64,000 nt of DNA from Verrucomicrobiaceae bacterium (lineage in GTDB: Bacteria > Verrucomicrobiota > Verrucomicrobiia > Verrucomicrobiales > Verrucomicrobiaceae), in assembly GCA_016795485.1 (NCBI GenBank), contig JAEUHM010000021.1, positions 185,923 to 249,922 of the forward strand, in the 5' to 3' direction. The position numbers and the translations under genes were made by a program. The notes beneath the pieces were generated by a model. That model ran no database searches and was not told the DNA's origin. It worked only from the letters and a program-made list of their open reading frames with translations. Shown here piece after piece: positions 26,841-34,865 of the stretch; position 1 is the first letter of the stretch, and each line of letters starts with the position of its first letter.

Positions 26841-29624
26841 ATGAAACCTGCTCTCTCTCTCTCTCTCTCTGCCCTTCGTCGTAGCAAGGCAAGGAAGGTA
26901 GCTCTTACGATGGCATCTATTTTGTGGTGTTTCGTTGGACCAATGAAAATGAGCCACGCACGTTATGTGCCCGATGCCGCTGGTAGCCCTACTTGGGAAG
27001 TGGAATATGACGAGAACAACCAGGAAGTTCCTGAGCCTTCGTCAGGACCGGATTTCGACCACTCAGATGCGGATACTCTCCCAAATTGGCTGGAGAACTG
27101 GTTAGGAACGGATTCTTTCAGCCCTGACACCGATGGTGATGGTGCACTCGACTCGGATGAAGTTTTCGTTATGGGCACCGATCCGCTGGTAACGGACACG
27201 GATGGTAATGGTGTTTCAGACTACGACCAATGGACCAATCCTACTGGTTTGTCGGTTGATCTCAGTTTTGTTGGTAGCGCTAATATTGGTTCGGAGTATT
27301 CAGCAACGCTGTACGCTTCCTCCAACGCTGGCGGACCTTTTTCATTTTCGGTCTCAGGGTTGCCACCCGGTTTAACTTTCAATGACGAAACAGCGACCAT
27401 TGCCGGGGTACCGGGCGGTATACCAGGGGGATACACGATCACCGTGAGCGTGTCTGAACCTGGAGGCAGTACAGTCTCTACTTCCTGCCTTCTTCATGTA
27501 AATCCGCCATTGGTGTTTCATGTTGGTACAGGAAGCCTAGCCACCGCAGTCATCGGAGAAAGTTATACAGCGCAACTGTCTGCTAGTTACGGAACGGAGC
27601 CATATTCGTGGTCTGTGGACGCCTTGCCGGATGGGCTGGTTCTTAATCCGACTACAGGGGAGATCACTGGTGTGGCCAATGGCCCCGGCGGAAGTTACAC
27701 CGTTCATGTCACGGCGACTGACGCAGACTCAAATCAAGCCCATGCTGACGTTTCCATCGCGATTACGGATGACGCCGCATCCATTGATGGTGATGGCGAC
27801 GGCCTAACTGCTGCCCAGGAGGAATCGCTGTCTCTCCAGCTAGGTATTTCTTTGTCAGACTCCGATGGCGCAAGCAACGGAGGCGGATACAGCGACTGGT
27901 ATTTGCATTACTACGCGAATGTCCGCGCCACCGACGTGGATCATGATGGTGACGGATTGGGGGCCATTTTGGAAGCGCACTATGGGACATCAGATCAGAG
28001 CATTGATTCCACAGGTCTCGGAAGCTATGGGGACATGAGTTTTCACGTTACAGGCTATGCTTCTTATCTCGTTCCGGTAGATCAGGATGGTGATGGAATC
28101 GTCGCCATTGTTGAAGAACACCTGGGCACCTCGGATCAAGCGCAAGACTCCGATAGTGACTTCTTGGACGACCATTACGAGTTTGCCAATATCTCGTCTT
28201 TCTCACCATCAGACGCAGACACAGACGATGATGGGCTTGGTGACAGTGCCGAGTCGCAAGCTGGAACTAACGGCCGAGGAGTTGACACAGATGGCGACTT
28301 TTTGACTGACAACGAAGAAGTAGTGGTGTTTGTCGACGAAAATGGAGGGCAGGTTTTCAGCCCGACCAACGCCGATAGCGACGGAGACGGATTTCCAGAT
28401 TATTACGAAGCGTCCACTCTTGCGTTCTTGGTTGATACCGACGGTGGTGGTATCCCAGACCGCCTTGAAGTGTACTGGCACCTCAATCCCACCACGGCCA
28501 GTGACGAGATGGGAGACGCAGACAGTGACGGGAATCTTAACCTCGTGGAGTATCAGACTGGCTTCGATGTCTACGGAGGGTTCGGCGAAAACTATGATGC
28601 TGATGGAGATAAAATGTCGAACTTGTGGGAAATGGCCAACGGCACTCTGCCCTTTGTCCCAGACGCTGGTTCCGATCCAGACGGTGACTGGGCCACAAAC
28701 TATGAGGAATACATGGATGGGACTGACCCTCATGACGAGGGAGATGGTGGATACGAAGTGGTAGATCCAGAGTTGCTGGATCACTCGTCTGACGATTGGG
28801 ATGGTGATGGTCGCACCAACGCTGAAGAGGTGTTAGGGGTATGGTCTGGAACCGAATGGGAATTGTCTGATCCCCGGGATCATGAAACATTCGATGAAGG
28901 TGGAACCGGGACTGGCACAGGAACAGGAACAGGAACAGGAACAGGAACAGGAAACACCGGCTTGACGATCACAGGATCAATTGGTGATCACGAAATCAAT
29001 TCTGACGTTTCCGCAACTATCACAGTAAGTGGGAGTAATGGAGACCTCAGCGTTTCGATTTCTGGTCTCCCGGACGGATTGATCACATCTCCGGGGTCTT
29101 CGTCGAACAATTCTACTTCTGTTATCGTCAGCGGAGTGCCGACTACCGCGGGGGGGTTCAATGTCAAAATCACCGGAACTAGTAGCGATGGCAAAACGGT
29201 CACCGGAAACGAGTATGTGAGGATAACAAACCCAGGCGGAGGAGTAACAGGGTGGATCTATCTCGGGCAAACCGGCGTTTATGTGCTTGATTACACGTCT
29301 GTGACGAGAAGTGATTGGGTTTATGAGGGAAGGGATGGATTCTTAGGTTTGTTTGGCGATGACATCTACATTTCTGGTTCCAGGGGAGAATTCTATTTTG
29401 ATGTGATTGAGACTTGGGGTTACGTGGACGAGAATGGTGAGATAACCGCACAGTCGAATCGACCGGTGCTGGAAGGGACTAATTCAAAAGTAATGGGTTC
29501 CGGCTCAGATAGGATAGTTGTACCCCACGGAGAACCGCCTCCTCCGGGTGGTGGTTCATCGTGGCCGCTTCCACCTGAGTTTTTTCAGTCGGCGACACCT
29601 AGCTTGCCGCCGCCCAGTAACTAA
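26841..29624 (+). CDS. Large secreted protein with TSP3-type calcium repeats and He_PIG/Ig-like domains
   Basis: 927 residues from ATG 26841, which gives a basic-hydrophobic export signal; an in-frame ATG at 26781 would add 20 residues. Acidic calcium-loop motifs (DTDGDGALDSDE near residue 96) lead into two putative Ig (He_PIG) domains with SGLPPGLTF and DALPDGLVLNPTTGEITGV. At least eight thrombospondin type 3-like loops follow over residues ~310-675 (DHDGDGL, DQDGDGI, DADTDDDGLGD, DSDGDGFPDYYE). Then comes a Gly-Thr linker, a third He_PIG domain and a Pro-rich tail ending LPPPSN. It is probably a surface adhesin or matrix protein. A (CT)10 tract right after the start may switch it on and off. 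A membrane protein gene follows. Confidence 0.82.
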   Translation: MKPALSLSLSALRRSKARKVALTMASILWCFVGPMKMSHARYVPDAAGSPTWEVEYDENNQEVPEPSSGPDFDHSDADTLPNWLENWLGTDSFSPDTDGDGALDSDEVFVMGTDPLVTDTDGNGVSDYDQWTNPTGLSVDLSFVGSANIGSEYSATLYASSNAGGPFSFSVSGLPPGLTFNDETATIAGVPGGIPGGYTITVSVSEPGGSTVSTSCLLHVNPPLVFHVGTGSLATAVIGESYTAQLSASYGTEPYSWSVDALPDGLVLNPTTGEITGVANGPGGSYTVHVTATDADSNQAHADVSIAITDDAASIDGDGDGLTAAQEESLSLQLGISLSDSDGASNGGGYSDWYLHYYANVRATDVDHDGDGLGAILEAHYGTSDQSIDSTGLGSYGDMSFHVTGYASYLVPVDQDGDGIVAIVEEHLGTSDQAQDSDSDFLDDHYEFANISSFSPSDADTDDDGLGDSAESQAGTNGRGVDTDGDFLTDNEEVVVFVDENGGQVFSPTNADSDGDGFPDYYEASTLAFLVDTDGGGIPDRLEVYWHLNPTTASDEMGDADSDGNLNLVEYQTGFDVYGGFGENYDADGDKMSNLWEMANGTLPFVPDAGSDPDGDWATNYEEYMDGTDPHDEGDGGYEVVDPELLDHSSDDWDGDGRTNAEEVLGVWSGTEWELSDPRDHETFDEGGTGTGTGTGTGTGTGTGNTGLTITGSIGDHEINSDVSATITVSGSNGDLSVSISGLPDGLITSPGSSSNNSTSVIVSGVPTTAGGFNVKITGTSSDGKTVTGNEYVRITNPGGGVTGWIYLGQTGVYVLDYTSVTRSDWVYEGRDGFLGLFGDDIYISGSRGEFYFDVIETWGYVDENGEITAQSNRPVLEGTNSKVMGSGSDRIVVPHGEPPPPGGGSSWPLPPEFFQSATPSLPPPSN
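26851..26870 (+). repeat. (CT)10 dinucleotide tract just after a start codon
   Basis: Ten perfect CT units begin ten bases after the ATG at 26841 and encode alternating Leu-Ser in the export signal. Loss or gain of one unit would shift the frame of the whole 927-residue protein. Such tracts in signal-peptide codons are the basis of phase variation in Neisseria opa genes (there CTCTT units). Confidence 0.95.
28902..28955 (+). repeat. In-frame hexanucleotide repeat (GGAACA) encoding Gly-Thr linker
   Basis: Five exact GGAACA units (28920-28949) are flanked by three diverged ones upstream (GGAACC, GGGACT, GGCACA). The unit is six bases, so length changes keep the frame and only alter the Gly-Thr linker between the calcium-repeat region and the third Ig-like domain. 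Confidence 0.92.
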
Positions 29625-29659
29625 TGGCTGAACGAATACGCAATTAAACTTTTACTGTT

Positions 29660-30289
29660 ATGAAAGAAAAGACTTATTCACGCGGCAAATCCCTTGTTTT
29701 TTGGGGTCTGATCGCGCTTGGGTTTTCTATTTGGTTGTTCGCTAGAAAATTACAGCAAGCCGCCACCCAGATGCTGTGGTCGATTTATTTTGAGCGGCGC
29801 GTTCGCGTAGCACCGTTTGTATCTGAGGCTGATTGGCGGTTCGATGCTTCGTTAGTGCTCGGCGTGGTATGTGTCGCCATCTTATTGAGAGGAATCCTGG
29901 GTTTGCTAAGCGACACAAGATCAAAATTACTTAATTTCATGGGTCTATTGGTGGTGTACGTTGTATCCCTTGCTCCGTACGTGCACTCTACCATGCTAGC
30001 CCAGGTCAGATCTTATTCGACCGTTGTTGCCCAACTCCCAGGCATGGACGCAATAGCTCGTTTAAAGTCTGCAAACGTAATTCAGCCGACACCAAAATCA
30101 TTTTGGCAAGATCCACCGACCGGCGAATGGGTGTCACCACTAATGGCACCAAAAATCACCGATGCGGTTGGGCTGCTGGTCATCTTGACTGCGCTCTGGT
30201 ATTTCGTAACTCTAGTTTTGACCACGTGGGGCTGTAGAGTCGATTCATCAGGTCGGACCAAGCCAACTGAGCATTTAGCGCTGGAGTAA
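29660..30289 (+). CDS. Hypothetical membrane protein
   Basis: 209 residues; family not recognised. Four hydrophobic segments are visible: near residues 12-28 (LVFWGLIALGFSIWLFA), 65-82 (LVLGVVCVAILLRGILG), 92-110 (FMGLLVVYVVSLAPYV) and 168-188 (AVGLLVILTALWYFVTLVL). The loop around residues 115-165 is probably extracytoplasmic. The sequence is visibly less GC-rich than the housekeeping genes nearby. It begins 35 bases after the calcium-repeat protein and in the same direction, so the two may be expressed together. It could help anchor or export that protein, but nothing in it shows this. Confidence 0.65.
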   Translation: MKEKTYSRGKSLVFWGLIALGFSIWLFARKLQQAATQMLWSIYFERRVRVAPFVSEADWRFDASLVLGVVCVAILLRGILGLLSDTRSKLLNFMGLLVVYVVSLAPYVHSTMLAQVRSYSTVVAQLPGMDAIARLKSANVIQPTPKSFWQDPPTGEWVSPLMAPKITDAVGLLVILTALWYFVTLVLTTWGCRVDSSGRTKPTEHLALE

Positions 30290-30500
30290 CCGCTGGCCAT
30301 TGTCGTTGCTGACGGCGGCGACAGCACTTGGGAACTGCAATGCAAACCCAAGTCGCATAGTGTCTCCGTCGGTAGCCCTAAGCGTCACCGGACCGGCGTC
30401 ACGCGGACACTTGACTTGGATGGAATGGGTGGTGGTTGTATAGACTGTGGCGTGTAACTCTGGCTCTGGACCGCGTGTCTAGCGTGACTTCTTCGATCTG
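30290..30500. other. Intergenic stretch before the IS66 remnant, no gene recognised
   Basis: About 210 bases with only short frames on both strands. It lies downstream of the stop of the transposase remnant and may contain a decayed insertion-sequence end, but no terminal inverted repeat could be identified. Confidence 0.4.
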
Positions 30501-30766
30501 CTACTTGCTCAGGGTGGGTGGGCGGGTGAGGACATCGCGCAGATACTCCCAGGGGTCGATGCCGTGGTGGTGGCAGGCCGCCATCAAGGTGAAGGAGCGG
30601 TGAGGCAGAGAGTCAAGCACGTGGCGTGGCCCAACGTTTTGTTCTCGATCTTGATTTTGCCGGAGTGACCAATGACTTGGAAATGAGGCCAGTGGTGGAA
30701 GGTATAGTCGATGGCTTTGTCCATGGGGCTCGGGCGGTCAGAAGTCGACGCATTCGGTCCAGTCAT
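30501..30766 (-). pseudogene. IS66-family transposase remnant (C-terminal part, frameshifted)
   Basis: Reading the minus strand, one frame (30766 to ~30635) has SPMDKAIDYTFHHWPHFQ followed by KIKIENKT, matching the IS66 TnpC pattern of Pro-x-Gly-Lys-Ala-Ile-x-Tyr and the Glu-Ile-Asp-Asn region. A second frame, offset by two bases, carries AACHHHGIDPWEYLRDVLTR and a natural stop at 30501-30503, which is the IS66 C-terminus. The region normally between them is shortened. The catalytic N-terminal part and the small orfA/orfB genes are missing, so the element is dead. No target-site duplication could be placed. Confidence 0.75.
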
Positions 30767-30837
30767 TGCCGGTTTTGGGGGCCGAAGATGGTCCGGTCAG
30801 CGTCAGCGGCTTCATTGTTGGTTTGAAAGTTCCGCGT

Positions 30838-31068
30838 CGTCATGTGAATACCGACGATCTGCATGTGAGCGGGGCGCTTTGTCGTGTGAAGATGGTGCAT
30901 CTTCATATGTTTATCGGCGATCTTCAGATGCAGATTGAGGATTGTTGGATGACGAAGGGGGTTCTGCACATGCGGGAGAGGGTTCGGCAGGTGAATGGGC
31001 GGGTTTGCTGCATGCAAAGGGAGCGTTTTCATGTGCATTTTGAGCATCTTCACGCCAACCATTGCGCC
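30838..31068 (+). repeat. Degenerate 21-bp tandem array (11 units) encoding a heptapeptide pattern
   Basis: Eleven consecutive 21-base units begin at 30838, 30859, 30880 and so on. In the plus frame each unit reads x-(His/Gln/Arg)-(Val/Met)-x4, for example RHVNTDD, LHVSGAL, LHMFIGD, LQMQIED, LHMRERV and FHVHFEH, and the frame stops at 31069-31071. The DNA core is CATGTG or CATATG followed by 12 variable bases. Both strands are open across the array (plus frame from 30766; minus frame from 31143), so the coding strand is uncertain. I do not recognise the family and have not called a gene. Nothing else was seen up to the tRNA at 31317. Confidence 0.75.
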
Positions 31069-31316
31069 TAGTGGTGATAAACCTCTCTGCTTCGTAAGCC
31101 TCTTCTCCTGCGGTGAAGACCCCTCGTTCTCCGTGGTGAGCATCTAGTGTAGGCGTTGGCTTTCCCTTCGTGATCCGCGCTCCTCGGGCTGGGTGGGGGT
31201 AAAAGAATGTACATCCATTGATAATCTGAAAATCAACTTGCACACAATGCCCGTTTTGGCTTGTTTGCGGTCCGCCTGATTTCTGCGTGAAATCAAGCCA
31301 TCTCGCTGAGGCGAAT

Positions 31317-31402
31317 GGGTAGGTACCCGAGCGGTCAAAGGGGGCAGACTGTAAATCTGCTGGCTTACGCCTACGCTGGTTCGAATCCAGCCCTGCCCAC
31401 CA
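31317..31402 (+). tRNA. tRNA-Tyr (anticodon GTA)
   Basis: The acceptor stem GGGTAGG pairs with CCTGCCC, and CCA is encoded (31400-31402). The anticodon arm is CAGA-CTGTAAA-TCTG with GTA in the loop. The T-arm contains GGTTCGAATCC. A long variable arm (about 86 bases in total) fits a bacterial class II tRNA-Tyr. Confidence 0.95.
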
Positions 31403-31496
31403 CCTCTGAATAAAACAAAGGCGATGTGGTAGCACTTGTCGGGCTGATTTGCGGAGTGGTAGACGCTCGCAGAAGTCTGTGCCAAAGGTCGAGATC

Positions 31497-33368
31497 ATGT
31501 CCAAAAAGATCGCCGAAGTCACTGCTGAGCCCATTCCCGTGTATTTGGGGATTGAGGGCGGTGGAACGCGGTCGACTGCCGCGCTTTCTGATGCAGACGG
31601 GCGTGTCTTAGCTGAGTTTCAAGGCGGGCCAGCCAATCTGATTTTGCTGTCGGATCGGCAGTTGATCTGGATGCTCCGTGGATTTGCCAGCCGTTTACCA
31701 CTTGAAGGCAGGGTTTTGACCGCTGTGGCCGTAGGGCTAGCGGGTGCTCGGACGGAAACCCACAGGGATCGCATTCGACGCGCTGCGGCACGGGTTTGGC
31801 CAGGAGTGCCATGTGTGGCAACAAATGACCTTGAGACGGCCCTGGCGGCTGCGGATGAAGATAAGGATGCGGTGGCAAAGGTGCTTATCCTGAGCGGCAC
31901 AGGCAGTTGTTGTTTTGCTCGGAACCATCAAGGTCAGACAGCAAAGACGGGTGGCCGTGGGCACATTATTGGCGACCGCGGTAGCGCTTGTGACATCGCC
32001 CAGAGGGGACTGAAGGCGTTAATGGCTCACTACGACCAAACGGCGAAGTGGCCGAGACTTGGCGTTAAGTTTTTGGAAGCATTGGCGCTGAATAACCCAG
32101 AAGACCTTATCCCTTGGTCGATGGAAGCGAACAAGACGGATCTGGCATCTCTCGCTACGGCAGTGTTTGCCGCCGCGCGAGAACGTGATCCAATCGCAGC
32201 ACAGGTGTTGACCGAAGCTGCCCAGGCGTTGGCTGATGATGGCCATGCATGCGCGAGTCGCATCGCGCAATCGACGGATCGGGTCCAGTTTGTGTTCAAT
32301 GGTGGAGTGCTGCTGAAAAATGAGTCCTTTGCCAAGGCGGTGGAAATGCGTTTACGCACTCGGTGGCCAAGGTCGGTGTTCACACCCGTCAAGGTCGCAA
32401 GTTCATGGGGTGCCGTTGCCCTCGCCCGCTCGCAAGAGGGTCTGCTGACGGAGAATCCTACGACTGAGCCACCGGTCCTGGCTGGTCTTCCCCACGATCA
32501 CCCAGCTTTTGATCTAAAGTTGCTGAGGCTCTCGCCAACCGAACAGAGAAATGCAAAGTCTAGCAAACTGGGCGAGATGTCCGTGGCGCACGCAGTAGCT
32601 CTGATGTTGGACGATACGACGAGTGTCCCAAGAGCCCTGAGGGCAGAGGCGGCTGCTATCGAGTGGACGATCAAGAAGATCGCGACCGCATTTTTGGCTG
32701 ACAGACACCTGTTCTACGTCGGAGCTGGCACCAGCGGGCGGTTGGGAGTGCTGGATGCGAGTGAGTGTCCGCCGACCTTCCGGGCGCCGCAGGAACAAGT
32801 GCAGGGAATCATCGCAGGCGGGCAGCGCGCCCTTTGGAGTGCGGTGGAGGGGGCTGAAGATGATCCAGCGGCAGGGGCCGCAGCAGTGGATCACCGTGGA
32901 GTGGAAGCGGGCGACGTGGTGATAGGAATCGCCGCCAGTGGAAGGACTCCGTATGTCTGGGGTGCTCTGGCTAGAGCAGCGGAACTGGGTGCCACAACAG
33001 TGCTTGTATGTTTCAATCCTGCTTTTCGGAAGGTTGAGGTGCCCAAGGGTCTGTTTTGGCCGCACAAATTGATCGCTCCTGGCCTGGGGCCCGAGGTGTT
33101 GACCGGTAGTACACGTCTCAAGGCAGGGACAGCTACGAAGTTGCTTTTGAATCTATTCACCACGGTCGCAATGACACGCACGGGGAAGGTGGTGAGCAAT
33201 CTGATGGTCGATTTGAACCCAACAAACGTGAAGTTGCGGGAGCGGGCGCAATGGATCGTGCAAGAACTCACAGGGTGTGATGCCGAGGCGGCTCGCTCTG
33301 CTCTGATTTCCACGGGGTGGGTGGTGAAAGATGCCTGGGAGAAGCTCAAGAAGAAGCGCAAGTCATGA
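31497..33368 (+). CDS. Fusion of a BadF/MurK-type sugar kinase and N-acetylmuramic acid 6-phosphate etherase (MurQ)
   Basis: 623 residues from ATG 31497. Residues ~14-330 are a BadF/BcrA-type kinase: YLGIEGGGTRSTAAL (phosphate 1), NDLETAL and LSGTGSCCFARN, with FNGGVLLKNESF later. This group includes N-acetylglucosamine kinase and Clostridium MurK. Residues ~345-620 are a MurQ etherase: LFYVGAGTSGRLGVLDASEC with the catalytic Glu, IIAGGQRALWSAVEGAEDD and GIAASGRTPYVWGAL. The two would phosphorylate MurNAc and then cleave its lactyl ether, giving GlcNAc-6-phosphate for peptidoglycan recycling. The reactions are consecutive, which explains the fusion. Both active sites look intact. It is coupled by ATGA to the thiolase. 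Confidence 0.9.
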   Translation: MSKKIAEVTAEPIPVYLGIEGGGTRSTAALSDADGRVLAEFQGGPANLILLSDRQLIWMLRGFASRLPLEGRVLTAVAVGLAGARTETHRDRIRRAAARVWPGVPCVATNDLETALAAADEDKDAVAKVLILSGTGSCCFARNHQGQTAKTGGRGHIIGDRGSACDIAQRGLKALMAHYDQTAKWPRLGVKFLEALALNNPEDLIPWSMEANKTDLASLATAVFAAARERDPIAAQVLTEAAQALADDGHACASRIAQSTDRVQFVFNGGVLLKNESFAKAVEMRLRTRWPRSVFTPVKVASSWGAVALARSQEGLLTENPTTEPPVLAGLPHDHPAFDLKLLRLSPTEQRNAKSSKLGEMSVAHAVALMLDDTTSVPRALRAEAAAIEWTIKKIATAFLADRHLFYVGAGTSGRLGVLDASECPPTFRAPQEQVQGIIAGGQRALWSAVEGAEDDPAAGAAAVDHRGVEAGDVVIGIAASGRTPYVWGALARAAELGATTVLVCFNPAFRKVEVPKGLFWPHKLIAPGLGPEVLTGSTRLKAGTATKLLLNLFTTVAMTRTGKVVSNLMVDLNPTNVKLRERAQWIVQELTGCDAEAARSALISTGWVVKDAWEKLKKKRKS

Positions 33369-34501
33369 AATATCAGAACGTCCATCTATTGGGTGCAAAA
33401 AGAACGCCGATTGGCAGGCTAGGCGGCTCGTTGGCTCAGTACACTGCGGCTGATCTTGCTGTTGCGGCAGCGGCTCCATTGGTGGCTAACGAGGAGGTGC
33501 GCTCTTCGGTTGGGCAATTGATCCTTGGGCAGGTCTTGCAAGCTGGCTGTGGTATGAACGTGGCGCGACAAGTCGCGCTACGTCTAGATCTGCCGGTTGT
33601 GACACCAGCCATGACGGTCAATTTGATGTGTGGCTCAGGATTGCAGGCGGTGGCGCTGGCTGCCGGTTCGATTGAATCCGGCGAGTATGGTTTGGCACTT
33701 GCAGGCGGAGCCGAATCAATGAGCAACGCCCCACATTATCTCCGTGGGTTGCGAGCGGGCCTTAAACTCGGAAACGAACAGCTTGAAGATGCCATCTTGC
33801 GCGACGGACTGACTGATCCGCTGCTGGGTATTGGCATGGGAGAGACCGCCGAGACCTTGGCGACGAAGTTTGGGATATCTAGACAAGAACAAGATGCCTT
33901 TGCCGCAAGAAGCCAAGCACTCTACTCGGCTATAAGTGAAGAAATAACGCCCGTGGAGGGCGTGATCCTTGACGAACACCCAAGGAAGGACTCGACCGCC
34001 GAAAAACTGGCAAAACTCAAGCCGGCGTTCCGTTCTGACGGCACGGTGACCGCTGGGAATGCGAGCGGGGTCAATGACGGTGCGGCCATGGTGCTGGTCG
34101 GTAGTGAAGCGGTGGCGGGCGATTTAAGCTTGGCCAGCCGGGCGCGGATCGTGGCCTCCGCAGTGGTTGGTTGCGACCCTGCCGAGATGGGGTTAGGACC
34201 TGTGGAAGCGATTCGGGCCATATGTCGTGAGGCGGACTGGGATATGGGCGAGGTAGACTTGTTTGAAATCAATGAGGCCTTTGCTGTGCAAGTGCTGGCG
34301 TGCGCCCGGCTCCTTGGGTTGATCTCAGAAAAGCTGAACGTCCGAGGGGGCGCGATTGCCTTGGGGCATCCTATTGGCGCAAGTGGGGCTCGAGTGCTCT
34401 GCACACTGCTGCACAGTTTAGAGGAGCGCGGACTTGCCCGCGGCATTGCGGCCCTATGCATCGGCGGCGGTATGGGGATTGCGATAGCTATCGAACGTTG
34501 A
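33365..34501 (+). CDS. Acetyl-CoA C-acetyltransferase (thiolase)
   Basis: 378 residues from ATG 33365, overlapping the upstream stop by four bases. The N-terminal Cys is in NLMCGSGLQAVALAAGSIES. The C-terminal part has NEAFAVQVLACARLL, GGAIALGHPIGASGARVLCT (catalytic His) and AALCIGGGMGIAIAIER (second Cys). This set is complete for a type II biosynthetic thiolase, which condenses two acetyl-CoA to acetoacetyl-CoA or runs in reverse; a degradative 3-ketoacyl-CoA thiolase cannot be ruled out. Nothing links it to the MurK-MurQ partner except their shared transcript. No terminator is seen before the tRNA-Thr. Confidence 0.9.
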   Translation: MKYQNVHLLGAKRTPIGRLGGSLAQYTAADLAVAAAAPLVANEEVRSSVGQLILGQVLQAGCGMNVARQVALRLDLPVVTPAMTVNLMCGSGLQAVALAAGSIESGEYGLALAGGAESMSNAPHYLRGLRAGLKLGNEQLEDAILRDGLTDPLLGIGMGETAETLATKFGISRQEQDAFAARSQALYSAISEEITPVEGVILDEHPRKDSTAEKLAKLKPAFRSDGTVTAGNASGVNDGAAMVLVGSEAVAGDLSLASRARIVASAVVGCDPAEMGLGPVEAIRAICREADWDMGEVDLFEINEAFAVQVLACARLLGLISEKLNVRGGAIALGHPIGASGARVLCTLLHSLEERGLARGIAALCIGGGMGIAIAIER

Positions 34502-34556
34502 GTGTGCCGACCCCGCAAAATATGCCAAATGCGGCGAAAACACGAAAGAAAAAACA

Positions 34557-34584
34557 TTGACACTACGGGTCTAGCCGATAGCTT
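34557..34584 (+). promoter_or_regulatory. Possible sigma-70 promoter for the tRNA-Thr/tuf transcript
   Basis: TTGACA at 34557-34562 is a perfect -35 box. The -10 would be TAGCTT at 34579-34584 with a 16-base spacer, a weak match. It lies in the only sizeable gap (about 200 bases) before the tRNA-Thr/tuf/rpl/rpo locus, a likely promoter location. Confidence 0.35.
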
Positions 34585-34699
34585 GCCTGCCACTTTTTCG
34601 GATTTCCCGGGGTGTGTTGTAGTCCCGTGCAAGCGGTCCTTTAGCATTTCCTGGGCCGTCAGAAGAGGTTCGGAAGCAAGTTTTTTGCACACAGTCATT

Positions 34700-34774
34700 G
34701 CTCATTTAGCTCAGTGGTAGAGCACGTCCTTGGTAAGGACGAGGTCTCGGGTTCAAATCCCGAAATGAGCTCCA
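34700..34774 (+). tRNA. tRNA-Thr (anticodon GGT)
   Basis: Acceptor stem GCTCATT pairs with AATGAGC; CCA is encoded at 34772-34774. The anticodon arm GTCCTTGGTAAGGAC places GGT in the loop, and the T-arm is GGGTTCAAATCCC. It sits directly upstream of tuf, a conserved arrangement. Confidence 0.96.
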
Positions 34775-34865
34775 TGACAGACCAAGTGCAAAAAATGAGC
34801 CGAAGAGCCCAGAAAAAGTACCAAACCCAAAACGTCCTCAGCACCCGTAACATCCACTCAACACA

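Noticed and set aside
30584..30766. Independent small gene on the minus strand
   Set aside because: It is the upstream half of the frameshifted IS66 transposase remnant.
31072..31316. Gene between the 21-bp array and tRNA-Tyr
   Set aside because: Only short unconserved-looking frames; no promoter or RNA structure could be supported.
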